Source: Erythrobacter colymbi
GTDB taxonomy: Bacteria > Pseudomonadota > Alphaproteobacteria > Sphingomonadales > Sphingomonadaceae
Assembly (NCBI RefSeq): GCF_002155685.1
Contig: NZ_MUYK01000001.1
Coordinates: 558,001-622,000, forward strand
DNA: 64,000 nucleotides
Direction of reading: 5' to 3'
This document shows, in pieces, positions 54,239 to 63,998 of this stretch. The notes under the pieces are model-generated. The model was not told the DNA's origin. It saw only the letters and a list, made by a program, of their open reading frames with translations, and did no database searches. Within the stretch, counting starts at the first letter, position 1, and each line of letters starts with the position of its first letter. The position numbers and the translations under genes are program-made.

Positions 54239-55144
54239 TTACTGCCCGTCAAGCGCCTTGCTCACCAGCACGTTGACCGAAACGCGGCGGTTCTGCGCGC
54301 GGCCCGCAGCGGTGCTGTTGTCGGCGGCCGGATCGGCGGTCGCCATGCCGGTCGGGGTCAGCATGCGGTAGGGCTTCCACTTGCACACCTGCTGGAGGTG
54401 GTTGACCACGGCGGCAGCGCGCTTCTCGGAGAGGGTCTGGTTGACCTCCTGCGAACCGGTGGTGTCGGTGTAGCCGAGCACCAGCATCAGCGAGTTCTCG
54501 TTCTGCGCGGCGGTCTGCGCGGCGGCGCACAGCTCGTTCTTGGCCGAGGGGCTCAGGATCGCCTTGCCGGTGTCGAAATAGACGTTGGTGGTGCCCTTGA
54601 GGTTGTACTTGTCGATGTCGCCCAGACGGCCACGCAGCGCCTCGGTGGCGGCGGCATTGGCCTGGATCGCCGCGCCCTGCTCGCCGAACTGCTGCTGGGT
54701 GCCGCCGCGGATCATCGCCGCGATCATGCGATCATCGCTGGTGAAGCGGACTTCGCTGGCGACGAGGCCCTGGCCATATTGCGCGGTCTTGACCACGACC
54801 GGCAGGCCGTTGATCAGCGCCGACTGGTCGAGCGTCTTGTTGCCGATGCCGAGGAACCCGCCACGGGTGCGGATCTCGGTTTCGTTGTGGAGCGTCACGA
54901 TGGTGTTGGTGCCATCGTCGGCGGTGATCTGGAGACGCGATCCCTTGCGGGCCGAGATGATGCCGGTGACGCGCGGACCTTCCTCCATCTCGGACAGGGC
55001 CGGCAGCGTGCCGTAGACGGTGGTCTCCATCTCGGCCGGATCGGCCGAAGCCGGGGTGGTCTGGGCGGCGAGGCCCGAGGCCGCTGCGGCGCCCAGCAGG
55101 GTGGCCAGCGCGAGGCGGCGGGGGGTGCTCAAAGTGGTGGTCAC
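54239..55144 (-). CDS. OmpA-family protein, peptidoglycan-binding C-terminus
   Basis: A 301-residue exported protein. The signal peptide is VTTTLSTPRRLALATLLGAAAASGLAA. The middle part (VTGIISARKGSRLQITADDGTNTIVTLHNETEIRTRGGFLGIG) looks like a small beta domain. The C-terminal 110 residues are an OmpA-like domain: NVYFDTGKAILSP, LMLVLGYTDTTGSQEVNQTLSEKRAAAVVNHL and GRAQNRRVSVNV, with the Asp and Arg that hold diaminopimelate. No porin barrel is evident, so it is a periplasmic linker rather than true OmpA. The GTG start at 55144 has AGGAG upstream. A terminator and a parS-like site follow. Confidence 0.86.
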   Translation of the reverse strand: MTTTLSTPRRLALATLLGAAAASGLAAQTTPASADPAEMETTVYGTLPALSEMEEGPRVTGIISARKGSRLQITADDGTNTIVTLHNETEIRTRGGFLGIGNKTLDQSALINGLPVVVKTAQYGQGLVASEVRFTSDDRMIAAMIRGGTQQQFGEQGAAIQANAAATEALRGRLGDIDKYNLKGTTNVYFDTGKAILSPSAKNELCAAAQTAAQNENSLMLVLGYTDTTGSQEVNQTLSEKRAAAVVNHLQQVCKWKPYRMLTPTGMATADPAADNSTAAGRAQNRRVSVNVLVSKALDGQ

Positions 55145-55334
55145 AGTTGTTTGCTCCTGCGGTGCGGACCCGGCGATCCCTTTGTCGGGCCCTTGATTGG
55201 CGTTGTGCGCCGGGCCGAGTTGTTGGGCAACACCTTGCTCGCAAATGAACGCGCACGACAAGAGCCCCGCAGGAGCGGGCAATCGGGGCAGGGGATGCGA
55301 CGAGCCGAGCCGGACGGGCCGGTCCGGCAGCCGT

Positions 55335-57158
55335 TCACTTCGCCGTTTGCGCCGCAATCCAGCGGTCGATCTTGGCCTCGAGCACCGCCAGCGGCAGCCC
55401 GCCGGTGCTCAGCACCTGATCGTGGAAGGCGCGGATATCGAACTTCGGCCCGAGCTTGGTCTCGGCCCGCTTGCGCAGTTCCTGGATCTTGAGCGCGCCG
55501 ATCTTGTAGGCGAGCGCCTGGCCGGGAATGGCGATGTAGCGATCGACCTCCGCGACCACATCGGTGCGGGTCATGCCGGAATTGGTCAGCATGTATTCGA
55601 TCGCCTGATCGCGGGTCCAGCCCTTGGCGTGGATGCCGGTATCGACCACCAGCCGCATCGCGCGCAGCTGTTCGTCCTGCAGCGTGCCGTAGCGGTTCCA
55701 CGGGTCCTTGTAGAAGCCCATCTCGTTGCCGAGCGTCTCGGCATAGAGCGCCCAGCCTTCGACATAGGCAGTCGTCCCGCCATAGCGCATGAAGGCGGGC
55801 AGGGCCTCATTCTCCTGCGCGAGGCTGATCTGGAAGTGGTGCCCCGGCGCGCCTTCGTGGAGGTAGAGCGTGACGATCCCCGGCGTCAGGCGGCTGGGGA
55901 GGTCATAGGCGTTGAAGTAGAAGATCCCCGGACGCTTGCCGTCGGCCGAACCGGATTCGTAGGAGCCGCCGGCCTCGAACTTCTCGGTCGAGGGATCATA
56001 GGGCCGGATCTCCAGCGGCGACTTGGGGAGGCGGGCAAACAGTGCGCCGATCTTCGCATCGACCTCGCGCCCGACGCGGTAATAATCCTGCGTCAGCGCC
56101 TCGCGGCTCTCGGCCTTGAAGCGCGGGTCGGTGCGCACGTAGTCGAAGAACTGGTTGAGCGTGCCCTTGAACTTCACCTCGCGCTGGAGCTTGACCATCT
56201 CGGCCTTGATCCGCGCGACTTCGGAAAGGCCGAGCTGGTGGATCGTCTCGGGATCGAGCGGCAGGGTGGTCGAATCCTCGACCAGCAGGCGGTAGAGCGC
56301 AGGGCCGCCCTTCATCTGCGACAGGCCGATGCTCTCGCGCGCAGCAGGGAGATACTCGTCGCGCAGGAAATCGCGCAGCGCCGCGGTGGCGGTGTAGATT
56401 TCGCGGGTCTTGGCCTCGTAGGCGGCGGTCAGCCGTGCCTTGTCCTCGGCAGAGAAGCTGTCGGGGAACTGCTTCGTCGGCCCCATGAACTGCGATTCCG
56501 CGACCGGCGTATCGAGCTGCGTCGTCAGCTGGGTGACCATGATGCCGACCGTCAGCTTGGTTTCCAGCACGCCGGACTTCATCCCCTCGCGGAAGCGCCC
56601 GATCGCGCGGCCGAGATAGGCGATGTAGTCATCGTGGCGCGACAGGTTGTCCTCGTAATTGGCGAGGGTCTTGAACGGCGCGGCCCCGATCCCGCTGGCG
56701 AGGTTGGGGTAGGAGTTGTGGAAGCCGAAGAAGTGGTTGAGCGGGCGCACTTCCGTGAGCGCGCGCATCTCGTCGCTCATCCCCGCGAGCGCGCGGGTCT
56801 GGGTGTACTGGAACACGTCGTAGGCGAGCTGGTCGGTCTCGTCGAGCTTCGCCCGGTCGATCTGGGCCAGCAGCGCGAGGTTGAGCTTCACGTCGGTGCG
56901 CGCGGCGAGGAAGCTCGCGTCGGTCAGCTGGTCGCCGAGCCGGTCGACCCCTTCCTCGTCCCCGCGATAAAGGCGGCTGAGGGGATTGAGCGCCAGCTCG
57001 CGCGCATCGGCATCCTCGAACAGGGCGAAGAGCTTGTCGTGCTCGGTCTGCGGCGCGGTGGTGGGAGCAGTAGCGGGGGACGGCTCGCTCTGGGCCAGCA
57101 GCGGTGCAGGCGCCATCAACAGCGCGGTCGAGGCGGCGAGCAGCAGGCGCAAGGTCAT
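55335..57158 (-). CDS. DUF885 family secreted metalloprotein
   Basis: A 607-residue exported protein with signal MTLRLLLAASTALLMAPAPLLAQ. The DUF885 core has LYLHEGAPGHHFQISLAQE, whose HExxPGHH resembles a zinc-peptidase helix, and later YVEGWALYAETLGNEMGFYKDPWNRYGTLQDEQLRAMRLVVDTGIHAKGW with further possible ligands. Distant similarity to carboxypeptidase/M3-type folds suggests a peptidase, but the family is not characterised. It lies on the same strand as the OmpA gene with 190 bp between. The start is set by the signal peptide. Confidence 0.84.
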   Translation of the reverse strand: MTLRLLLAASTALLMAPAPLLAQSEPSPATAPTTAPQTEHDKLFALFEDADARELALNPLSRLYRGDEEGVDRLGDQLTDASFLAARTDVKLNLALLAQIDRAKLDETDQLAYDVFQYTQTRALAGMSDEMRALTEVRPLNHFFGFHNSYPNLASGIGAAPFKTLANYEDNLSRHDDYIAYLGRAIGRFREGMKSGVLETKLTVGIMVTQLTTQLDTPVAESQFMGPTKQFPDSFSAEDKARLTAAYEAKTREIYTATAALRDFLRDEYLPAARESIGLSQMKGGPALYRLLVEDSTTLPLDPETIHQLGLSEVARIKAEMVKLQREVKFKGTLNQFFDYVRTDPRFKAESREALTQDYYRVGREVDAKIGALFARLPKSPLEIRPYDPSTEKFEAGGSYESGSADGKRPGIFYFNAYDLPSRLTPGIVTLYLHEGAPGHHFQISLAQENEALPAFMRYGGTTAYVEGWALYAETLGNEMGFYKDPWNRYGTLQDEQLRAMRLVVDTGIHAKGWTRDQAIEYMLTNSGMTRTDVVAEVDRYIAIPGQALAYKIGALKIQELRKRAETKLGPKFDIRAFHDQVLSTGGLPLAVLEAKIDRWIAAQTAK

Positions 57159-57280
57159 CGGTTTCAGTCCCCGGAAATCTGTGTCCAAGCGCGGCGCGCT
57201 ACGCCCCTGCCACCCGAACGGCAAGCACGGCGGCGACGAGCGACGCCGGGGCTTCGACCGGGGGCTTGGCGCGGGAGGCG

Positions 57281-58789
57281 TCAGGCGGCGGCGAAGCGCT
57301 CGCGCAGGAAGGCGGCATCCGCGCGCAGCTGGTCATGCTCGACCCACACCGAGTGCGTCCCCGAACAGATCTTGTGCGGCAGGGCGAGGCGGCAGATCGG
57401 GCCCTTGGCGATGTCGGAGGCATCGAGGATCGCGCATTCGGAGGTGCCGGTGTTCTCGTCGATCAGGAAGGTGACCAAGTAACCATCGTCTTCGGATGTG
57501 CCACCCTTTCTCGGGATCATCGGGCTTTCGCTGGCATAGACCCCCTCGGGCAGGCGATAGACCTGTTCCTCGCCGGTTGCGGTGTCGTGGCGGACATAGC
57601 CGTTGAACAGGAACCAGCCGGGACGCGTGGTAGTCGACCAGACGTAGCGGCTCTTGTGCATGGCGAACCGCGGATTGATCATCCCGAATTCGACGATCCG
57701 CTCCGACAGGCGCTCCTCCCGGGTCTCGCCGGTGCGCAAGTTGAAGCGCCAGCGGTGGAGGCGGGACTGGAAGGAGTGTTCGTCCACATAGGCCATCATG
57801 TGGCTGTAGCGGCCCATTTCCTCGAGCGGATCGGGCATGGGCTTGGCCTGATGATAGCCTTCGAGGATGACCTCGTCGCCCTCTGACCCAGAGACTTCAT
57901 ACGCGTTGGTCCAGTGGAGGACATAGGTGGGCGAGGCCTCGAACCAGCGGATCTCCTCTGGCTGGCCATGGCGCGGGATCAGGGCGAAGCGGGTGGGGAC
58001 GCCCTCGTGCAGCCGCGCGGCGTGGATGTTCCGGGCGAGCAGCTCCTCGTCCCAGAACAGCGGCATGTCGTTGAGGATCGACCAGTTGGGCGTGATCGCC
58101 ATGTCGTGCGGCAGGCGCGGCCCCGGAAGCGGGACGGGGACGTAGTGCACCAGCGCGCCGGTGCGGTCGACCACCCCGTAATGCATGAAAGGGGCGTGCT
58201 TGGAGTAGTTGAAGAACATCATCTCCCCCGTGCCCTCGTCGACCTTGGGGTGGGCCGAGATGCCGTCCAAGGGCACCCACGGGGCCTTGCCGCGGCTCCC
58301 CAGCGTGACGGGATCGAGCATCCACGCCTCGCCGCACTGGTAGAGCGTGGCATAGGCCGTGCCGGCATGGACGATGATGTCGGTGCTGCCTGTATCCTTC
58401 AGCCCCCCATGCGCGCCGAAGCCCGGGCGCACCGATGTGCCCCACGGGTCCATCAGCCCTCCCCATAGCGATCGGCCCGCGATCTGCTCGGCCTCGAAGC
58501 AGTGGGTGCGCACGAAGCGGTTGCGATAGCTCGCCTTGCCGCCCGAGATGTTGACCTGATGGATCATCGCGTCGCCATCGAAAGGATGATGGCGCCCGAG
58601 CGGCTGGTGCACCTGGTTCTCGGTGTTCCTGAGGTAGATGCCGTCGATGTCGGCTGGGATCGCACCCTCGATCACGCGCAGCTCGGCGACGTCGACCTCT
58701 TCATGCAGCGGCGTCCACGGCCCGCTGAGATAGGGGTGGTTCGACGGCTCGAGGCTGGTCTTCACCGGCGGGTGACGCGTGATCTGCAT
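57281..58789 (-). CDS. Carotenoid (retinal pigment epithelial-type) oxygenase
   Basis: A 502-residue non-heme iron dioxygenase of the carotenoid/apocarotenoid/lignostilbene cleavage family. The four iron His are His180 (ISAHPK), His228 (LPHDMAI), His292 (LHWTNAYE) and His479 (GTHSVW). The N-terminal LSGPWTPLHEEVDVAELRVIEGAIPADIDGIYLRNTENQV and the end strand are complete. The substrate could be a carotenoid, apocarotenoid or stilbene. Erythrobacter-type bacteria are rich in carotenoids, which favours the first. It is divergent from a universal stress gene across 152 bp that contain an FNR/FixK-type box. Confidence 0.9.
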   Translation of the reverse strand: MQITRHPPVKTSLEPSNHPYLSGPWTPLHEEVDVAELRVIEGAIPADIDGIYLRNTENQVHQPLGRHHPFDGDAMIHQVNISGGKASYRNRFVRTHCFEAEQIAGRSLWGGLMDPWGTSVRPGFGAHGGLKDTGSTDIIVHAGTAYATLYQCGEAWMLDPVTLGSRGKAPWVPLDGISAHPKVDEGTGEMMFFNYSKHAPFMHYGVVDRTGALVHYVPVPLPGPRLPHDMAITPNWSILNDMPLFWDEELLARNIHAARLHEGVPTRFALIPRHGQPEEIRWFEASPTYVLHWTNAYEVSGSEGDEVILEGYHQAKPMPDPLEEMGRYSHMMAYVDEHSFQSRLHRWRFNLRTGETREERLSERIVEFGMINPRFAMHKSRYVWSTTTRPGWFLFNGYVRHDTATGEEQVYRLPEGVYASESPMIPRKGGTSEDDGYLVTFLIDENTGTSECAILDASDIAKGPICRLALPHKICSGTHSVWVEHDQLRADAAFLRERFAAA

Positions 58790-58874
58790 GGCTCTCTCCC
58801 TTGCCCCGCAGAATGAGCGCGCGCCTTATCTCTGGCAAGATGCTATGGCGCGGCCACGTGGGCCCGATAGAAAA

Positions 58875-58888
58875 TTGATCCGGGTCAA
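58875..58888. promoter_or_regulatory. FNR/FixK-type box
   Basis: TTGATCCGGGTCAA matches the FNR/FixK consensus TTGAT-N4-ATCAA at 9 of 10 positions. It lies 54 bp before the universal stress gene and 86 bp before the carotenoid oxygenase start, so it could control either or both according to oxygen or redox state. Confidence 0.72.
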
Positions 58889-58941
58889 AGCCAGACACGA
58901 CGTCCGGGGCGATCATCCTCATCATGAATGGGAGATCCGCT

Positions 58942-59757
58942 ATGAAATCGATCCTGCTGCATATTGACCACGATCCCGCGATGCAGGCCCGCCTGCAGGT
59001 CGCGCTGGACATGGCCCGCGCGACCAACGGCCACATCACCTGCCTTCAGGCGCTGAGCTACGAGGTCTTCATGCCGGGCGACTTCTACGGCTCGGCCATC
59101 GCAGCGGCGCTCCCGGTCATCAAGGAGAATGCCGAAGCGCTGCGGGCCGAGATCGAGAAGGCGATGGAGCACGAAGGCGTGCCGTTCGACTGGCGCTTCG
59201 AATACGGGATCGCCGCCCAGCGCCTGATTGCCGCCTCGCCGCTGGCGGATATCGTGATCCTTGGCCCGGACGAGACGGGGACCGGCGGGCGCGGGCCATC
59301 GGCGCTGGTGGGCGATGTGGTGCTCGGCGCGCCGGTGCCGGTGCTGGTGGTGCCGGCGGACGCGAAGAGCTTCGATGTCGGCGCGCCGATGGTGGTCGCA
59401 TGGAACGGCTCGCCCGAAAGCGCCTATGCCCTGCGCGCGGCGGTGCCGCTGCTGGCGTGCTCGTGTCAGGTCACGCTCGTCTGCGTGGTTGAGGATGGAG
59501 AGCAGGGCGGAAAGGCGCTCCCTTCGACCGAGGGCGCGCGCTACCTCGCCTGCCACGGCATCGCCTGCGAGATCGTCGAGATCCCGCGCGGTTCCGCGAA
59601 GATCGCCGACACGCTGTTCGCCGCGGCGCAGCTGCGCGAAGCCTCGCTGCTCGTGATGGGCGCCTATGGCCACACCCGGCTCGCCGAGATGGTGCTGGGC
59701 GGGGTGACGCGCCACATGTTGAGCGATCCGGCGATGCCGGTTCTCCTCGCTCACTAA
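58942..59757 (+). CDS. Universal stress protein, two-domain
   Basis: A 271-residue protein with two USP folds (about 1-140 and 145-271). It begins MKSILLHIDHDPAMQARLQVALDMARATNGH. The second domain ends LLVMGAYGHTRLAEMVLGGVTRHML, close to the ATP-binding GxxGx9GS pattern but with GG in place of GS, so nucleotide binding is uncertain. The first domain carries LGPDETGTGGRGPSALVGDVVLGAPVPVLVVP. The ATG at 58942 with GGGAGA is preferred to one six codons earlier. An FNR-type box upstream fits the oxygen-limitation control known for such proteins. Confidence 0.89.
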   Translation: MKSILLHIDHDPAMQARLQVALDMARATNGHITCLQALSYEVFMPGDFYGSAIAAALPVIKENAEALRAEIEKAMEHEGVPFDWRFEYGIAAQRLIAASPLADIVILGPDETGTGGRGPSALVGDVVLGAPVPVLVVPADAKSFDVGAPMVVAWNGSPESAYALRAAVPLLACSCQVTLVCVVEDGEQGGKALPSTEGARYLACHGIACEIVEIPRGSAKIADTLFAAAQLREASLLVMGAYGHTRLAEMVLGGVTRHMLSDPAMPVLLAH

Positions 59758-59759
59758 TT

Positions 59760-59863
59760 CGTCATTGCGAGGAGCCGTAGGCGACGCGGCAATCCATGGA
59801 CCGGTGGCAGGTCAAGTTGCACCGTCTGTTGATGGATTGCTTCGCCTGCGGCTCGCAACGACG
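59760..59863. repeat. Long imperfect palindromic intergenic repeat
   Basis: The left arm (59760-59797, starting CGTCATTGCGAGGAGCC and ending GGCAATCCAT) and right arm (59832-59863, starting ATGGATTGC and ending TCGCAACGACG) are imperfect inverted repeats around 34 bp. It fills the convergent gap between the stress-protein and thioesterase genes. This end sequence is that of a repeat type seen in many bacterial genomes, which I recall but cannot check here. Confidence 0.75.
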
Positions 59864-59873
59864 ACGGAGAGGG

Positions 59874-60797
59874 CTAGGCCTTCACCCTCTTCCGCATCAT
59901 CCCCTCCTGCGCGACGCTCGCCACGAGCTCGCCTGCGAGGTTGAAGATGCGCCCGCGGTTGAAGCCGCGCCCGCCGCCCGACCACGGCGCGTCGGTGGCG
60001 TAGAGCAGCCACTCGTCCGCGCGCGCCTCGCGGTGGAACCACAAGGCATGGTCGAGGCTCGCGCCCACCAGCTCATTGCGCATCCAGCTCAGGCCATGCG
60101 GCAGCGCGCTGGTGCCGAGCAGGGTGTAGTCGCTGGCATAGGTGATGATCGCGCGGTGGAGTTCGGGCGTGTCGGCCGCGCCGGTGATCGGCGCGCAGAC
60201 CCTGAACCACGTGTGGGCGCGCGGTTCTCTCGGTTCGCGGCTCATCCAGTGCAGGCGGTCCACCGTGCGCATCTCGATCGGGCGCGGGCGCAGCATCATG
60301 CGGCGCTGGGTCTCGGACAGCTTGTCGCCCCACTGCGCGGCGATCTCGCGGCGCTGGTCCATGTCGGGGCGCAGATCATCGGGGCGCGGGACATCGGGCA
60401 TGGGCGAATCGATGTGTTCGAGACCGTCCTCGGGTAGCTGGAAGCTGGCGGTGAGGTTGAGGATCGGCACGGGCGTGCCGTCCTCGCCCTCCTGCGAGGC
60501 GACCACGCGGCGGTTGGCGAAGCTCCTCCCGTCGAAATCGCGCGCGATGCGGTACTCGATCGGCGCCCCCTCGCGCCCGCCGCGGAGGAAATAGGCGTGG
60601 AGCGAATGGGCGGCCTTGCCATCACCCACGGTCGCCTGCGCGGCCTGCAGCGCCTGCGCGAGCACCTGCCCGCCGAACACGCGCCCGATCCCGTCCTGCT
60701 GCGGCGGCCCCGCATAGACGTCGGCCGCGCGCTTCTCGACCGTCAGCAGACGCACGAGGCCGGCGACCAGTTCTTCGTTGGTGGGAGTGTCAGTCAT
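59874..60797 (-). CDS. tesB: Acyl-CoA thioesterase II
   Basis: A 307-residue double hot-dog thioesterase that hydrolyses acyl-CoAs. The family stretches are GRVFGGQVLAQALQAAQATV, AHSLHAYFLRGGREGAPIEYRIARDFDGRSFANRRVVASQ, ILNLTASFQ in the first domain, and SDYTLLGTSALPHGLSW, SLDHALWFHREARADEWLLYATDAPWSGGGRGFNRGRIFN in the second, which holds the catalytic Asp-Thr-Gln region. The CoA chain preference is unknown. It lies 22 bp after the cupin-like gene on the same strand. Confidence 0.92.
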   Translation of the reverse strand: MTDTPTNEELVAGLVRLLTVEKRAADVYAGPPQQDGIGRVFGGQVLAQALQAAQATVGDGKAAHSLHAYFLRGGREGAPIEYRIARDFDGRSFANRRVVASQEGEDGTPVPILNLTASFQLPEDGLEHIDSPMPDVPRPDDLRPDMDQRREIAAQWGDKLSETQRRMMLRPRPIEMRTVDRLHWMSREPREPRAHTWFRVCAPITGAADTPELHRAIITYASDYTLLGTSALPHGLSWMRNELVGASLDHALWFHREARADEWLLYATDAPWSGGGRGFNRGRIFNLAGELVASVAQEGMMRKRVKA

Positions 60798-60819
60798 GGC
60801 TTCGCGCCATGCTGCGGGT

Positions 60820-61698
60820 TTACCCTCCCGTCAATCCGAGCTTCCGCAACACCCGGAAGGCATAGGCCTTGGCATAGTTCTGGTGCGGGAAGCGCCCGGG
60901 GGCCTTGGGGCTGAAGCCCCGCGCGCGCAGGATCGCGTTGAAGATGCGCGCGTCGCTTTCGCGGTAGGACCATTCGCTGCGCCAGGTGATCGACAGCGAG
61001 ACCGATGGCGCGGGGCCATTCTTCACGAAGTGCGGGGCCATGACGGGTACGAACAGCGCCTCGCCGGGGGCGAGCGGGAATTCGGTGCCCGCGCTAAGCA
61101 TCGCATCGTCCCACTTCAGTTCGCGCGGGCCGCCCGAATGGTAGATCTCGTGGGCTTCGTCCGGTACGAAACGGGTGTCGCCCGCTGGGAACTGGGTCAT
61201 CACCTTGGTGCCGCGAATCTGGAGCAGGATGTTGTGCTCCGGATCGAAATGGTAGGGCGTGACCGAATTGGGCGAGGACACGAAGATGAACCCCTGCGGC
61301 GTCAGCATCGCGCCGGTCGCCGCCTCGATCTCGGGACGGATTTCTTCCAGCAGCCCGAGCAGCAGGTCGCGATAGGCGGGCACCTGCTCGATGTTCTTGA
61401 GCACCGCCCAGCTCTCGGCCTCGGCCACCTTGCGGATGGTTTCGGCGATGGTCATGCCGTTGGAGCCGGGCTTGCCGTCGACCCCGATGGGCAGATCGCC
61501 GCGGTTATACTCGACACTGGAGAGCGGCAGCCCTTCCGCCAGCTGCGCCAGCGCCTCGATCTCGAGCAGCGGGTGGCTGGTGAGGCTGTGGCCGAGGATA
61601 TGCGGCTTTTCCGGGTAATGGCGGGCAAAGCGCGCGCGGGCGGGCGCGTCGAAGACGGGGGCGGCAAGCGCGTCGGCAAAGCGGGCAGGGGCGTTCAT
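60820..61698 (-). CDS. Cupin-like (JmjC-type) domain protein
   Basis: A 292-residue protein with a cupin/JmjC-like core. SPNSVTPYHFDPEHNILLQIRGTKVMTQFP carries the HxD metal pair, and APGEALFVPVMAPHFVKNGPAPSVSLSITW carries the distal His, matching the 2-oxoglutarate oxygenase-type cupins that hydroxylate proteins. The activity is unproven. The C-terminus (RFPHQNYAKAYAFRVLRKLGL) is helical and basic. The ATG at 61698 has GAGGAGCTGACC before it. It lies 2 bp after the acetyltransferase-like gene, so the two form an operon with tesB behind. Confidence 0.82.
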   Translation of the reverse strand: MNAPARFADALAAPVFDAPARARFARHYPEKPHILGHSLTSHPLLEIEALAQLAEGLPLSSVEYNRGDLPIGVDGKPGSNGMTIAETIRKVAEAESWAVLKNIEQVPAYRDLLLGLLEEIRPEIEAATGAMLTPQGFIFVSSPNSVTPYHFDPEHNILLQIRGTKVMTQFPAGDTRFVPDEAHEIYHSGGPRELKWDDAMLSAGTEFPLAPGEALFVPVMAPHFVKNGPAPSVSLSITWRSEWSYRESDARIFNAILRARGFSPKAPGRFPHQNYAKAYAFRVLRKLGLTGG

Positions 61699-61700
61699 GG

Positions 61701-62858
61701 TCAGCTCCTCGGGCGGGTTTCGTAGGCCTTGAGCAGGCGGAAGGCGGTGCGGCGGAGCCATCCGCCGATAGCGATATTGCGGCTCTCCATGCGGCGCGCG
61801 TCGCGCCACAGGCGTTCGATCATCGGGTGGCCTTCCACCGCGCAGCTATCGGCCCATTCGATGCCGGGCCGCTCCAGCAGGGCGAGGTTCTCCAGTTGCA
61901 GCAGCATCCCCGGAGAAAAGCGCGCATAGGCCTCGTCGAAGGCGGTCTTGTAGCTGTAGGCGCCTGGCGCGGTGATGAAGTTCGCGAGCATCGCGATCGC
62001 ACGGCCATCGAGCCGGAGTGCGAGGCGTTCGAGCCGCCCCGCCGCCGCAGCCCCCGCCAGCGCCTCTTCGAACAGCGCGCGGGTATCGGGGGCGGAGGCC
62101 AGCGCGGAGCCCGCCTCGCCCTTCCATCCGGCGGCTTCGAGTGCGAGGAATTCGGCGGTCCAAGAGGCTAGGCCTTCGTCGCCTTCGACACGCTCGAAGG
62201 CGAGCGCGCCTTCCTCGGCCAGCCGGTTATGCTGGCGCCGCAGTTCCTTGCGCTTCTTGGCGCTCATCGCGGCTTCGAGATAGGCCGCCGCGGTGGTCTC
62301 GCCCGCCAGCATCGCGCGGTTCTCCCGCGAGGCGACGTAGTGTGCCGCACCCCGGCGCGCGAGCACCCTGTCGAGCGCGGCCACGAGCGGGCCGTCGGCG
62401 GGAAGCTGCGGCAGGTGGAGGAACAGCGCGCGGGCCGGGCGGCGGTCGAAATGGGTGAGGAGGTCGTCCCAGAAGGCCTCCTCCAGCCCCTCGGCCACCA
62501 GCGGCGTGCCGCAGAAGGCATTGGCGTGGAGCCACCCGGCGGCATGGGTGATCGGGTGGCCGTAATAGCGTGAAGGCCGCGACACGGGCAGCAGCCCGGC
62601 GAGCCGCCCCTCGTGGAACCACGCCTTGATCCTGACGCCCTCGCCCCACTGGCGCAGGCCGGGGATCAGGTACCACGGCTCGAAGAAGGGATTGGGCTCG
62701 GCCGCGCGGGCGACAAGGCGCTCCCATGCCGCGAGGAAAGCGGGCTCTTCCAGATCGGCGAGGGTCAGCAAGCGCAGCTGGCCATGCGGCAGGACGATGG
62801 GGGCGGCCGAAGCCCCGCCCGCACGGGTGCGAAAGCTGTCCGCACGTCCCATGTCCAT
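61701..62858 (-). CDS. GNAT/FemAB-like acyltransferase (BioF2/CelD type)
   Basis: A 385-residue protein of the Acetyltransf_6/CelD group. The N-terminal half has FLAAWERLVARAAEPNPFFEPWYLIPGLRQWG. The helical middle MSAKKRKELRRQHNRLAEEG is the usual basic segment before the second GNAT-like fold. AIAMLANFITAPGAYSYKTAFDEAYARFSPGMLLQLENLALL is the conserved core. These proteins are often found with exopolysaccharide genes, but the substrate is unknown. The start at 62858 (MDMGRADSF) has AGGG at 6 bp. An ATG 17 codons upstream lacks a ribosome site. Confidence 0.82.
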   Translation of the reverse strand: MDMGRADSFRTRAGGASAAPIVLPHGQLRLLTLADLEEPAFLAAWERLVARAAEPNPFFEPWYLIPGLRQWGEGVRIKAWFHEGRLAGLLPVSRPSRYYGHPITHAAGWLHANAFCGTPLVAEGLEEAFWDDLLTHFDRRPARALFLHLPQLPADGPLVAALDRVLARRGAAHYVASRENRAMLAGETTAAAYLEAAMSAKKRKELRRQHNRLAEEGALAFERVEGDEGLASWTAEFLALEAAGWKGEAGSALASAPDTRALFEEALAGAAAAGRLERLALRLDGRAIAMLANFITAPGAYSYKTAFDEAYARFSPGMLLQLENLALLERPGIEWADSCAVEGHPMIERLWRDARRMESRNIAIGGWLRRTAFRLLKAYETRPRS

Positions 62859-62984
62859 CGTCGTTAACCCTGCCTTGCCCTGCAAATCTGCATATCCTCG
62901 CGGGTTCATCGCATAGGGCGATTAAGAAAGCCTCAGCGGGAGCGAGGGGTGTCCGATGCGGGGACAGGGGTACCGGCAAAGATA

Positions 62985-63014
62985 AACCCCGCCGGGATCG
63001 CGCCCGGCGGGGTT
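62985..63014 (-). terminator. Intrinsic terminator of hppA
   Basis: AACCCCGCCGGG (62985-62996) and CCCGGCGGGGTT (63003-63014) form a 12-bp stem with a 6-base loop, followed on the minus strand by TATCTTTG. It lies 24 bp after the hppA stop. Confidence 0.8.
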
Positions 63015-63038
63015 GAGATTTTCACCGACTGGAACGGC

Positions 63039-63998
<960 letters not shown>

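Noticed and set aside
57281..58789. A carotenoid biosynthesis cluster around the oxygenase and ABA4-like genes
   Set aside because: No crt genes are present, and the two genes are 30 kb apart in unrelated operons.
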